NCBI GenBank assembly: GCA_003640385.1
Contig: RCAB01000030.1
Coordinates: forward strand, 62,001 to 126,000
From: Setaria digitata
Taxonomy: Eukaryota > Nematoda > Chromadorea > Rhabditida > Setariidae
Direction of reading: 5' to 3'
Length of the DNA: 64,000 bases
The translations under genes were made by a program, and so were the position numbers. Positions 25,835 through 38,526 of this stretch are shown here, one piece after another; positions within the stretch are counted from its first letter, which is position 1; every line of letters begins with the position of its first letter. A model generated the notes under the pieces. The model was not told the origin of the DNA. It saw only the letters and a list, made by a program, of their open reading frames with translations, and ran no database searches.

Positions 25835-28800
25835 ATGAAACCGGATATTAAGGATCGTGATTATATGTACCGACTTATTATCGGGTGGGTTATTCATCAT
25901 CCTTGATTTGTTGTAGTCTGTTACTTTTGTGCTCAAATTTAAGTGAGATGATACTTTTTGCATTTACTGTATGAAGAGACGGTAGACGAATAGATGTTCT
26001 CTATTTTCTGTAGCTTAACCAATAATTTTGTTTGTTACAAGTTGAGTCATTTGTTGAGAGTTGAATCTTTTAATCTAAAATAACATGTAAAAATTTACAA
26101 GTATTTGAGTGATGATACAGTGCTATAAAATGGTAACGTAGTAAAAGTTCCTGTACTAGTAAGTATGTTTCATTGTAGTCAGCTTGCTTTCTTTCTTTTT
26201 AAGTTTTTCATTCCCCCTGAATAAATTAATTACAAAGCAAGATTGCTCACTTCTTTATAGGCAGCTTTTCTACGATGGCCACCAACAACTGGCTTTGAAT
26301 TTGGCATCTGCAATCGGTTGCTCAGCACAGCCGCCACCACCATCTGACAAACTGTTTCGATTGGTATCCATGGCAAAACAGTTTGTTGATGAGCCCGAAC
26401 CCAAAGAGAAAGATAGTATTATACAGGTATTTTTAATAGGGATTTCCGTTTTCTAACAGAATTGTTTAGCATTACTTGATCTTCACTTTTGAAAGTTGTT
26501 AGTGAAGAGAAGAAGAAGTCCTTACATTTGCTGGATTTCCAAATATTTTGTCTTTTCGGTTCTCACTGACCTCTCGCTTGTTTAATTCCCGATTCAGTGA
26601 AGAACAGTGGTAATTTCAGATGGATATATCCTCAGGTCTTGACCTGGAATATGATGCCGACATTGAGCCAACATCACCGGAACCGAGTATGTATGAAACA
26701 ATTTATCTCACTGCCCATAAGTCACCGTGTCGAGCATCAGCATTCAATTCTGATGGTATCTTACTATGATCTCTTGGCTTCTTTTTCATCTATTCATTTT
26801 ATTTCATTTCATTCCATTTTTTTTTTTTTTTTTTAAATTTTGCTCATTGTTATTATTGGAGGAGCGTTTTCTTGTAAGCAGTATAATCTTTTTTGCTTTG
26901 GAAGCACAATCATCAACTGGACATTATCTAATCAGTTAATTAAATGAATCAATTAAGGTACACTGTTAGCAACGGGATCGGCTGATTGTTCCATCAAAAT
27001 AATGGATGTTGAAAGAATCATTGCTCGAGAAGTTAGGTGTGACTTTCTTATTATAAACACTAATCTGTAAAAAAATTGTTATTATCATTGCCATTATTGT
27101 CATATTATTGCTGCAGAGTGTTGCAGGGGTGAAGTAAGTCTAACTGAAAATGGACCCGATGCACAGCACCCTGTTATTCGAACTCTTTATGATCACATTG
27201 ATGTAAACATTTTTAATTATTTTTTATCATGACAAATGCTTTTTCAATTTATTTAGCAGTCATTTCTTTCTCATATTTATAATTTTCATACAGGAAGTGA
27301 ACTGTCTTGCGTTTCATCCTCGAGAACAAATTATTGTCTCTGGTGCTAATGATTTCACAGTAAAAATGTTTGATTTTTCCAAAACTGCTGTGAAACGAGC
27401 TATGAAAACAATTTTTGTTAGTTCCTGTTTTTGTATTTTGATTCCATTTTTTTTCTTTTGTTCCTAGTCTTCTTTTGCAGAAAATATTTTTGTTGGTATC
27501 TTGACCGACCTTATCTGGACTACGAATGTGCTAAGTTGGTGTACATAACTATATTTTTTCAGGAGGTTGAACCAATACGTGCGCTTTCATTCCATCCAGC
27601 TGGTGAATTTTTATTGGTAGCAACTAGTCATCCAACTTTGCGTTTATATAATATCGAGACGCAACAGTGTTATGTTTGTAGTGTTCCCACGGATCAGCAT
27701 CGTGATACTGTCATGGATGTTCGTTTTTTCTCCTCACTTTCCTTTTTTTTCTTCTTAATTTTGAATATTCTTTTCAATACTCTTTCCTTTTTTTTTCAAA
27801 CTCATTTTTAGAGCAAGATATTACTTTATAGTATGTGCTGAGTTTCCGAAAGCATATTTGTAAATCGATTTATTTCATAAATGTTTTTGCTTTTGAGGAA
27901 AATAATAATTCTAGTTGGTTTCAGGTGAATTATTCAGAAAATGCCCGATTGTACGTAACCGGTTCAAAAGATGGTGATGTAAAAGTTTGGGATGGTATTT
28001 CAAATCGTTGTATTGAAACGTTTCAGCGAGCTCATGATGGTGCTCAAATATGCAGTGCTACTTTTACAAGAAATGGAAAAGTAGTCTACTTACACATATT
28101 TTCTAGTGTGGATTACACATTTTTCTAGCTCAGAGTACATTTTTTTGCGTTAGAATAAAGCAACCCTGATTATCAGCTTTTATTTCCTTGTAAGAATGAA
28201 TACGTTTCAGATAAATTTCTGGTAATTCTACAAATTTGCTCGTTTATTTTTAAATGAGCAAGCTTGTAGAATATTTTTAATTTTCTATTAGATTGCAGTA
28301 TATATTAACTAGTGGTTTGGACAGTATCGTCAAACTTTGGGAGTTATCAACGAACAGATGTCTTATAGCATATACTGGAGCTGGTGCTACCGGTGCGCAG
28401 GAGTACCCAATACAAGCATCATTTAATCATAATGAAGACTATGGTTCGTTTATTTAAATTTTTTTTCTAATGATAAATAAAGTTCTGGTTTTCCAATTAT
28501 TTTTTGGAGCTCGTGGTTAGCGTTTGTGAGGCATGTTGCTGAAACCACATTTAGAAATGGGAAGAAATTTGCTGTTTGGATTTCTTACCTTTTTTTTTAA
28601 TTATTGCAGTGCTATTCCCAGATGAGAAATCAGGCAGTCTTTGTTCATGGGATGCTCGCAACTCGGATAGGAAAAGGCTTTTGGCACTCGGTGATTTATT
28701 TATTTACTTTTTTATGTACTATGTATTTCTTTTTAGTCGTGAGCGTTTTGATTCATTTTTTTTTTTTTTTTTTTTCTAATTTTCGAAACATTCCTCATCA

Positions 28801-28914
28801 TTTTCAGGGCATACGGCTGCAACAAGGACATTTAATCATTCTCCAACAATGCCAGCATTTGTTACAGGTAGTGATGATTTCAGGGCACGATTCTGGTATA
28901 AGAAATTGGCATGA
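25835..28914 (+). CDS. cpf-1: Cleavage stimulation factor subunit 1 (CstF-50), WD40
   Basis: Nuclear mRNA 3'-end processing factor in the CstF complex with CstF-64 and CstF-77. Exons 25835-25884, 26261-26426, 26620-26755, 26958-27036, 27127-27202, 27294-27416, 27563-27718, 27925-28080, 28299-28443, 28610-28690 and 28808-28914 (TGA) give 424 residues; human CSTF1 has 431. The N-terminal helical dimerisation region starts [20 protein letters not shown], followed by [20 protein letters not shown]. Six to seven WD40 repeats follow, for example [49 protein letters not shown] and the terminal [11 protein letters not shown]. The conserved [19 protein letters not shown] segment is specific for this family. 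All eleven exons join in phase, so the assignment is firm. Confidence 0.95.
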
Positions 28915-31900
28915 ATTTTGGTGTTGAATTTTTTTGTTTTTGTTGATTTGGAATTTAAAACGTCTGGAATTTTGAATTTGCTGTCGTAACTAGTTTTTTG
29001 ACCTGCTGATCTCACTAGTTTTAAAGTAAATTCCGGACGTTTTACTTACAAATGGATGTGTTTTGGAGTTTGTTTTTTCTTATAGCGTGTACTTAAACTT
29101 TTTATTACTTGCTTTTTTTTTTCCACTGAAGTCATTTGATCCGTTTTTCGAGTCTTGAAACATACAGTAACTAAGCGCACACTTTTCTGTTATGGTTATT
29201 CGGACTTTTTGTTTATCATATTCTTTTGACCTCTTTGTTTTTTTACGTATAAATACTTAGGGAGTGTTCTTTTATCACTTTAATGAAGATTAAATAATTG
29301 AGTGAGAAAAAAATGATGGAGAGGTTTAGGTAAAGATGTTTATAATTAGATATTTATTTGATCTCATTTGTTCAAAACTTGGGGTTGAATTTAATAAATT
29401 GGTAGTTCAGTTGGTTTTTTAATCGTTATACAATGGATTTTATCTGTTTCATTAGTCATGAATTGACCGACTTTTGAACTTTAATACTAGATTTTCAATC
29501 TAGTTCTTACTCTGATAGAGTTTGAAATCTGTATGATCTTTTTAAGTATAGGCTATATATATCATTTTTGGCTCTGACATTTAATAATTCTTATTTTCTT
29601 TCAATATTCTATTCTCCATTTTTGTTATCACTATTCTCGGTGTGGTCCTTCGTCCCTTTTTGTTCGCGATAATCTAGAACTTACACATTGCGGAAAATTT
29701 TCTTAGTTCCTATTACGCATATGATCATCATGTTGGTGCAATGAAATCTCCGGGTCTAAAAAGGTAGCTGTGTATGACGTTTGGCGGTTGTTTTGAAAGA
29801 ATTATCAGTGACGTTTTTAGACAATATTTTGATTCGGTACTTTGTGGAATCAACTGTCTATAAAAAAAAAAAAATTTCTGAATTGAGTTGGTTGGATCAC
29901 CTGAATAAATGTTGCCATCCTGACGATATTTTCTTTCTCTTTAACTGATGTCCATCATGTTTCTTTTTTATGTATTTTTTCCCTTCTGATGTATGAACTC
30001 TTCGTACTTGATGTTGAATAATGATTTCTTCATGATCACAGTAACGATAAATTAAAAAAAAAAAAAAAAAGAAAACTTGGAATGTGATTGGTTGTAACAG
30101 AAAATTGCTTTTGATGCAAATAGTTTTCGAGCAAATTAAATTTAAGAGAAAAAGAAAAATTTAAACATTAAACATAAAAAAAAAAATTGGTTTATATTAA
30201 ACGTAATTAAACACGGTATCAGTTACATGCATTTAATCTTGCAGAAATGTAAAAAGTAGTATACGAAATTAATGAGAGTTCGTAATGCTTGACGTGGGAT
30301 AGTTGCTTTCTAACTATGCGAAGGATGGAAAATTGAGAGATGACTTAAATCGAAGTCTTTAGTATATGTAGTTTAGTTCCTACAATTCTAGGGAGTTGCA
30401 CCAATGCGAAATACGGTTAAATAGGTGCATAAGCAGCAAATTGCGCGAAATGTGTTATTCATATAAAGTATTCGGGAGGAATTGAGCGAATTATAATTGG
30501 TATTTTATCTGGAAGTGCTATTCTATCTATATCTGTTCGAATTTCAAAAGTGATGATTATATTTTTGAAACATGTTCCGAATGCTTTTTTAACTATTACA
30601 AACAAAATTTTTTGGAAACAGTCGGCTCATTTCTCGTTTCAACTAAAAGATTTCTCCTCCCTTGAGCCTGTAGAAGATGTTTGTTATAAAAAATAAGCTA
30701 AACGACTAATTCAAGAGACATTGTTAGAGAGTATTATTCTGTTTGCTTAATAATCGGTCACTTGATGAATGTTTTATCTTCACTCACACTACGTTGGCGT
30801 CTTGCTTTCTTAAAAAAAAAAAGTTATATTTAAATCTATTTCTGTGGTAGTGCCATGTGCACAGAAAATGATTTGTACTTCGTCAGTAGGAGGAGGATGG
30901 AAAGTGGCACCTGCATGCTTTCATTTATTGTAGTGGCTTTTGGTCTATGGCTTCTTTTGTATTTTATTATTAATCACAGTTGTGTGCATGGCATAAAATT
31001 TTAACTGTCCCTAGCAGCAGTTTAATTACCAACGTTGAATGCCTCTGTGTTGCTGTATTCGAATCCAGGTTCAACCCATTTGCTGCTCAAATTTTTGTCT
31101 TCTTTTGATAGGCAAGCAAAAACTTTGTAGACTGTATGAAGCAAATTATTTGGTTACTAATTCCGCTTGGATGTATAAATTCAATCATTGTGCTTCAGTA
31201 GCATTAATAAAAGTTTTTGGTTATAAATGATTCATTGCTTTTGAGTCATTCTCAGTTATGGCGAATGATACTGGTTTTAACCAGTTGTAGTAATTTAATC
31301 AATTAGTAATTTGTTTGCCTTCTGAAAATAATAATGTCTTTCACTTCACAAATATATGTAAGAAAATTGGTCAGCTACTGTTCCAAGATTTTTATCTTTC
31401 GATTCAATTCGATACTCCGTTTTCTCTCGTGATTTTTTTCTTTTTTCCTGAGGCTTTTAGCTTCTTCAGAGAGATAAAACTTTTCCACAGCTCTATTCCA
31501 GTGTATGTGGCAAGTGATTGTTTCATGATCAAGACTATAAGTGCATTATGACTTTGCATTGCTGAGTAAGCAGTACAAAGTTGCCAAGTTTGTACCAGAA
31601 TGTACAACTTACTGATGATGGAAAAAGAATTTCCGATTACATTGACAAGCTGAGAGGAGTTGTGCACTGCCTTTTATTAAATCTAGTTTAAATAGCGGAA
31701 GAGGCAACTATTATGAAATTAAATTTTACGAAATCTATTAAATCTCGGCAAATGAATTTGAGTTCTCTAATTAATTAATTAATTTGGGAATCCTTTAATT
31801 TTAATTATTTATCATGAATGAGGAACGATACTAATGGTAAAAATTTCCCCAAAACATTATTCGGGATTTCCTAAATGAAATATTGTTGGAAAAATTGAAT

Positions 31901-34200
31901 AATATGTGCAATATTTCCAGATTTCAGTGGCTAACCGCAATAATTTGAGCTATCATTCCAGTCCTTTGGCCATTCTCTTCTTAAATTGTATTTTCTTTAA
32001 TGGATACAATTACTGCAGTTAAATTCCACTGATTAGTGTCATTCAAAACTCAGAGTTAATTTCTATTATTTCAAATTCTTAGGCGTATTTTCAGATTTAA
32101 TATTTTTAATTATTTCTCAACATCACACAATATATCATTTTTACATCTCTCTCTCTCTCTCAATTTTTTCCTTTCCATTTGTCTTTCGAATTAACGTTCA
32201 GTCATATGACTTTTTTTTTCAAAACAAAATTATTGACAGCTATTCTTAAATCGACAAAAAGTACAATTAACAGTTTTGTATTATTTGATAGCCCTAAGCT
32301 ACTGGTATATTTCCAAATAGCCTGATTTTTAATTGCGCATACCACTAAAATTAATAGATTGGCAGGAATAATTCCAATTCGTTTTCCCAATGCCTAAGAT
32401 TTTCCTTAATTTTTCTATCCATATCACTTAGCATCCTGACGATAACTTATGAACTGAAGTGTATAAATAATTATTTGAGTAAAACTCATTCCGTTACTCC
32501 GATTAATTACCTGTTACTATCACTTTCAATATTCAAAAAGCATGTCGTTATTTGGTTTTTGCTGTTTTGATGTTAAAACATGAAAAGTTATTGGAAGGAA
32601 AAGTGTCTTTTATGTCATTCAAGTTAAGCATGCTAAGTGGCAAATTTCAGTATTAGTAAATTGGGTTAGGTGTTGTTGTAAGTATTAAAGTGATTTCATA
32701 AGATAAGCCTGTAAATGGTTGAAACAACTGAAATTGCAAAAAGGGAATGAACAGTTTGAATCTATAAATCTTATGGCTAACCTACAAATCAGGTGCAACT
32801 CTGTATTTGAAACGAAGAAAAAAATTTATTTCATTGCTTCATTTTCAAGTTCATAAAATTTTAATAAAATATTAGCATGATGAAATGAAAGATTTCTTTC
32901 AACTTTTCTGTAAATTATTACACCAATCCGTTTTTGTTCTTCATTGTTCCTCATCTTTTTTCTTCTTTTTTTTTTTTGCTTTCTAATCGAAAAGAAAAGA
33001 AATTAACTATATTTGAAGGAACAGTTCCCGATTTATAGTACGAGAAAAGAAAGGAAGAATCATTCAAAGCAGATTGAGGGCAAGATTTTTTTAACGGTTT
33101 TAGATTTTAGTTTTATGCTATGCATTTGATCATAGAAGATATAATTTCACACAGTTCGTTGATGGTTAAAATAAGCATAATTGAATCTTCGATCCGATGC
33201 TCAATTTTTCTAAAAAAAATTATATTCATTAAAACCAATGCATACGTCATCCTTGAAATTTAGTTATCTCTTTACATCATTGGCTACCTTAAAATGCACT
33301 TTTCTATGAAAAAAAAAGAAAAAAAAAACCTGGCAAATACAGCTGATATTTATTTCAAGAAGTAATCCGGATAAAAACAAACAGATACTCTGAGAGAGTT
33401 TCACCTTTGAATCAGTAACGAAACTTTTTGGTTTAATTAAGCCACAAATAAACAAAATGTCCCCAACCACCCAGCCAATCGGTAGCGGAATAATCCCACT
33501 AACAGGTTGATCATTATAGGATAATTAAATCTGCTCTAGAAGAGTGCTATGAAATAGTTGAAGGAGGAAGGTAAGAGGAAAGAGAGACAAACAAGCAATT
33601 GTTCAGCTGGTCGGAGAAAAGATGCGACAGCACACTGCTGTGACTAATGAAGAAGCAGTAATTAGTGGAATAGAAAATGAATTTGCAATGATGATGAGGG
33701 TGACCTTTCGATTGCACTTGCCTGTTTGCGCTAGTTAGAGTGGAAAAGAGTGTTTGTGTTTTCAGTTTAGGCCCCATTTGTACCATCCTTTCACGTCCTT
33801 TAATTGCATTTTTAATCCACCACCAAAACGAGCCTGCACACAAATAGCCATCAATTCGTTCTTCGTCATCGAACGTCTGCAGCCTTCCGATGGATTGGTT
33901 GCAATTCGAAACTGATATCCATCCGACTACTGCTGTCGCCACCGCTCTTCATCAAATTTCCTTTCTTTCATGTCAGAGGCTTTTATCAGTTCAGATAAGT
34001 GTAGTTGTTATGCTTCCTATCATTTGTTCGTATCAATTAACAGTTCAAATTGGAAAGGAAAGTTTAATTTGATATTTCCACCATTCTTGCATTTCATTTC
34101 TTTGTTTGAAATTTGAACTTCCAACATGAACATTCTTCAATTGGTTCATAATTAATTATTGCTCACGAGAATGTTCACTTTTCTTCCTTTAAATTTTAGA
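28915..34200. other. Gene-poor AT-rich region downstream of CSTF1
   Basis: About 5.3 kb without an exon that I can support on either strand. It holds poly-A/poly-T tracts (for example 30054-30070) and a TC microsatellite at 32146-32161. Open frames here are under 90 codons, with no recognisable domains and no partner exons in phase. Confidence 0.5.
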
Positions 34201-34560
34201 TTAAGGTCAAGCTTATTAATTATTAATGGGACATACGAGCTGTTACTAAGAGCTGACCAAGCAATCAGTTCGACCGATCTCAGTCTACTGCTCGTTAGCA
34301 CTAGGGCAGATCCCGTTCTGACTGTCCGGAGTTCGAGCTGCGTCTACTCGGACAGCCTGAGTACCTTCACGGTGGCGCCGATTCGGGGCGCACCAAAGGT
34401 GTAAACAGACGGAATGAAGGGCACCGCGGTGACACAGTGCGAGAAGAGATCTGTGTAATAGTACTCGTGTGACACTGCACGGCGTTGTCGCCTTCTCATC
34501 AGCTGTGGCGGTGCTTCACCTCTTCACTTCTTCTTCCGCTTGCTCCTCCATCTCCTCTGA
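34201..34560. other. GC-rich island in AT-rich surroundings
   Basis: From about 34250 to 34510 the base composition switches to roughly half G+C, while flanks are about two thirds A+T. It contains a hairpin at 34322-34355 (arms CTGTCCGGAGT and ACTCGGACAG, one bulged G). An open frame runs from 34159 to 34404 with no known motif. It could be a promoter or non-coding first exon of the gene beginning at 38527, a structured RNA, or an unrecognised exon; nothing in the sequence decides. Confidence 0.45.
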
Positions 34561-37500
34561 TTGTCCACTTTTCCTTGACCTGACCTTTTGCTCATTTGTT
34601 ACTAACTTTGCTTCGTGTCACATCTAAAATTATCGTTTTATCATTTCTTATCAGTAAATTTTTTCACTAAGCAATACTTTTATTTATCTAATTGTTGCAG
34701 TTTTACAGAATGATTTCAAAGGAAGCATCTGAATTTCATCTTTCAGTTTGTTTACCTTTCAATCACTTCAACTTTTTCAAAAACAACAAAGGTACTCTAG
34801 TCGGTAAACTAATAAAACGAAGTACTCTTAGATGAACGTTTTTTTTTTTACACACTTTCTCAACATGCATTCCAGTATCCTGTCTTTTAATAGCCATTGC
34901 AAAAATTTTGTTGAATTTCAAAAATTTCTTAAAACCCATTACTATCAGAATTCAAGTTTCTGTTAACTTTATTAAAATCCGTTACTGTTTGACAGATTTT
35001 CAGTTTTTATCATGCTCGTTTAAAATATGCTTAGTGTAGTGAAGTAATTTCGATCATCTTCTCCACTTAGGAAATTATTCGTCTGAAATTCTTAGTTCTT
35101 ACTTGTCACGCCATTCGCAAGCATTCAATTCTCTTTTCACAATTCCTTCTCCACTTCATTTCCTTCTCCAAGTCCATACGCACTTGGTTGAATGGCAATC
35201 TACGAACATATGGGTAGGGTAGTTTGAAAGTTCTTAAATAAGCTGCTTGCATTTTCTTCAACTTTTTTTCTGAGGGAGGAAGAAAGAAAGTGATGTGTGG
35301 AAGTTGGAAGTTGACGAGAAAAGGAGGGAAGAGATGAAGGACATGTATGGATTAGGTTCATCTAGACAGAAGTGCCAATTCGAGATGGACATGACATGCA
35401 TCTAGCTCGAGCTAAGTACTACCCTGATGGTGCAACGCATAACTATCAGCATTCACACTTCCATGCTCCCATGAATTATGTATTCTTTCATCCATTTCAT
35501 TCAGTTCGCTCATTTCTCAATCCATTTCCTAGTTGAAAAAAATTTGATGTGCCACCGTCTGCTGGCTGATGGTTCAATCCCTCTCCCCTCTCTTTCGAAT
35601 CAACTAAACACTGTGTTTTTTTTTTTGAAAAAGAAAGCAACAGCAATTATGTCCACTCAATCTGTCTCCCATAATTAGTCCATATTCGAACAACTTTAAC
35701 TCACATTTTCACTTTGCTCTCTCCTCAATGAAAACACAACTCATTCTAATCATGTGTGCTCATGGAGTTTACTTAGCACCACTAACAGGAGATTACCTTG
35801 GCGAGAATCTGTCTCCTCTCTCTTATCTTCTGTATCATTTCATTCTCTCCTTAGAGAGAGAGAGAGAGAGAATGCTGGATGTAAGTATTAGTGGATGGAC
35901 GATGGTCAAGTAATTGCTCGGTAAACTAACGCTTTACCTATGACCCTTCATTCCGTTCCGAATAGACTATATTGTTTCTTCTTTTCCTGCTAGTCAGAAA
36001 TTGAAGACAGAGAGGAAAGAGGACTAGCCAACAGTAATCAGCGGCGAAATAAAACTGTGGAGACTTCTCAGTCAGTGAACAATTACATCGTCAAGTCATG
36101 ATGGAAATCTTTTCATATTACGACGTCATCTTCGTATGCAATTAATTATGTGGAAGTGTTTCTTCTCTGTAAGGCTCACAACAAGTCGGCTAGTTTTTTA
36201 GTTGTGATTTTCTGTTATCATTTGGTAACATTTTCAGTACTGTGCTTTGCTTAAGGTCCTCAACGGAATTAATGATCATCCATTTGTCAGTTCTACAGGA
36301 AGAGGGTAAACTTTTAGATTAAGTAGTATGATTTCACAATACCTTACCAGTGGACCATTTTTTTAAACTAAACATATGATTTGGTGATGGAAAAGACACA
36401 CTTTTGATCAATTGCTGGACTTTTTCAAGTGCTTTAGTGCTTGGAAATGAATTGATAGAGTGGAAAGGTGTCGGTTGTAAATAACTAAGAAAGACGGCAT
36501 CATCACGTCATTTAAAAATAAAGCTAGTTTTAGTGCTTCCAGTTACCTTTCCTTTCGTACCTAATCCATGAGGCTTTCGCTTAGTCATTCCTTTCTAAGG
36601 TGTCTTCACTGATCACTGAGAATTATTTCTTACTTTTCTCATTGCCAGTTATTATTCATAGATGTCACTATTTTTATTTTTTACTGCCTGTTTTAGCATA
36701 TTTATGATGCCGTCTTCCACATTACATATTTCTTATTCGGTTTGGAATTACAAATTTTAGGAAAAGTTTAAACTGTTTAAAAATTAAATGTATTCACGAA
36801 GAAAAAATTATTGAATGGAGCGATTTATTTTTCTTTGTACTTTTCCCAAGCTCTAACCAATTAGTATTCCACAACATTTCCAAAGGTACCTTATGTAAAT
36901 GCAGCCGAAACTGTCTTAGAGGAACCTGAGGTTTCTCTGAGTAGTATTACTTAAAGTCAACGAAACCGACAGGTAGTTCAGTAATGGAAAATGCCGCTGA
37001 ATCAGAAGGATCACATAATTAAAAATTTCTTCTACTCTCTGGAACCCTCTTCAGTTTTCTCTCCATTTCATATTACATCACATCGTTCCATCGGCAATTC
37101 CACCGTATCGTTATCGTTCACCGGTCTTTCTAACCTCTGAAGTTCCGTTAATTTCTCGTATTTTCAGACCGAATTCATTCAATATTTCTCTAACTCTGTG
37201 CAAAATTACATTCTTTTTTCAACTCTGCAATTGTTTAGTTCTGTTTAAATTCAGAAAGACTTTTAACAGTAAACTGTTTGAATGAAAGCTAATTGCAAGC
37301 TTTTCGAATCATCTGCTGAGTGATATTATCATGTTTCAATATTCTTATCACTTCACAGAGATAATCGTTTACCACCATAACTACAGTTATAATTTTACTC
37401 TTCTCACCTCTTAATGTAATTTGTTTTACTGTTCCACATCTAATTCTCAACTTTCAATGTAACAGATCGATCGGTCTTTGAGTGGAAGTTGTGGGATGAT

Positions 37501-38526
37501 CATGGAAATATAAAGTCATTACAGCATTTCATGAATCATTTGATGTGTTTGAATTCCTACGAGGATCCTTTGTATCTGTTATGTTATCATTGTTGTAACT
37601 ATCTGAAGTTGGTGGAGACAACACAATAAATTACAGCTGTTTTCTGTGAACGAGCAACGAATCTTTCCAGTCATCTGAACTTCTTCGCAATTTACATCAG
37701 TTTCGTTTTCAAATTAATCTCTTCCATCATCTACATGTAGCACAATTATCAATTAATTTTAGTTCTGATATTCAGTGGCATCAGTAGTTGATGAAATGAA
37801 ATGTGCTAATTATGTCATCCGAATGCTCCTTCAGAAAGTAGCGTCTTCAGTAATGTGTGATCAGTTTGATCTGTGATGCTTTTCAGAATTCCATTTACAT
37901 GGGAGAATTTTTCTTTGGGAATTTGGAAATTTCAGTATCAAATTTAACAGAACATTCAATCATTGCAGTAACTTTTAGTGTCTAATAGATCGTTGATCAT
38001 GAGAATTTGGTGGGTTTAGTCTTCATCGTATTCCAAATCTTATTGTATTTTATCTCTGTTTTGTTTTTCAATCTCTTAAATTAAAAAAAAAAAAAGTCTT
38101 AAAATTTTCTAACAGGGATTTTTTGGGTTGCTTATATAATTAGTGTAGTGTACTTGCAATTTTCTCATTTCCATCAGCACGGCTATGAAGAGAATTCCAT
38201 AGTGCTGCATGAATAATTTTTGAATTACTGATAGTTTCATATGTTCGTTTTTAGCTAATTAATTCCTGATGCATGAGTTTCGATTCTTCGTTAGTAAGAG
38301 ATTATTAAGTTTATTAACTTCATTTCAATTTTTCAAATAGTACATGAGCCTTTAAGTGTTCCTAAATTCTTCCTCTTCATTCCGAGACCGAATAAGTGTG
38401 TGATATGATTTATCAGTTAATGAGCAGCACTTCTGCGTCATTTACTCAAGCACTGCGGAAACATTTCAAATTTGAGATGTACCTTGCAGGTGTGAATACT
38501 TCTGTTTTACAAGTTTTCGCGTTACG
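34561..38526. other. Gene-poor region upstream of the 38.5 kb gene
   Basis: No exon is supported. Notable only for pyrimidine-rich stretches (34500-34580), an AG run at 35853-35870 and poly-A tracts. An acceptor-like TTGCAG at 38484-38489 precedes the start at 38527 and could be a cis- or trans-splice site. Confidence 0.45.

Noticed and set aside
31055..31085. B-box-like word near 31070 suggesting a tRNA
   Set aside because: No acceptor stem, A box or anticodon arm could be drawn on either strand.
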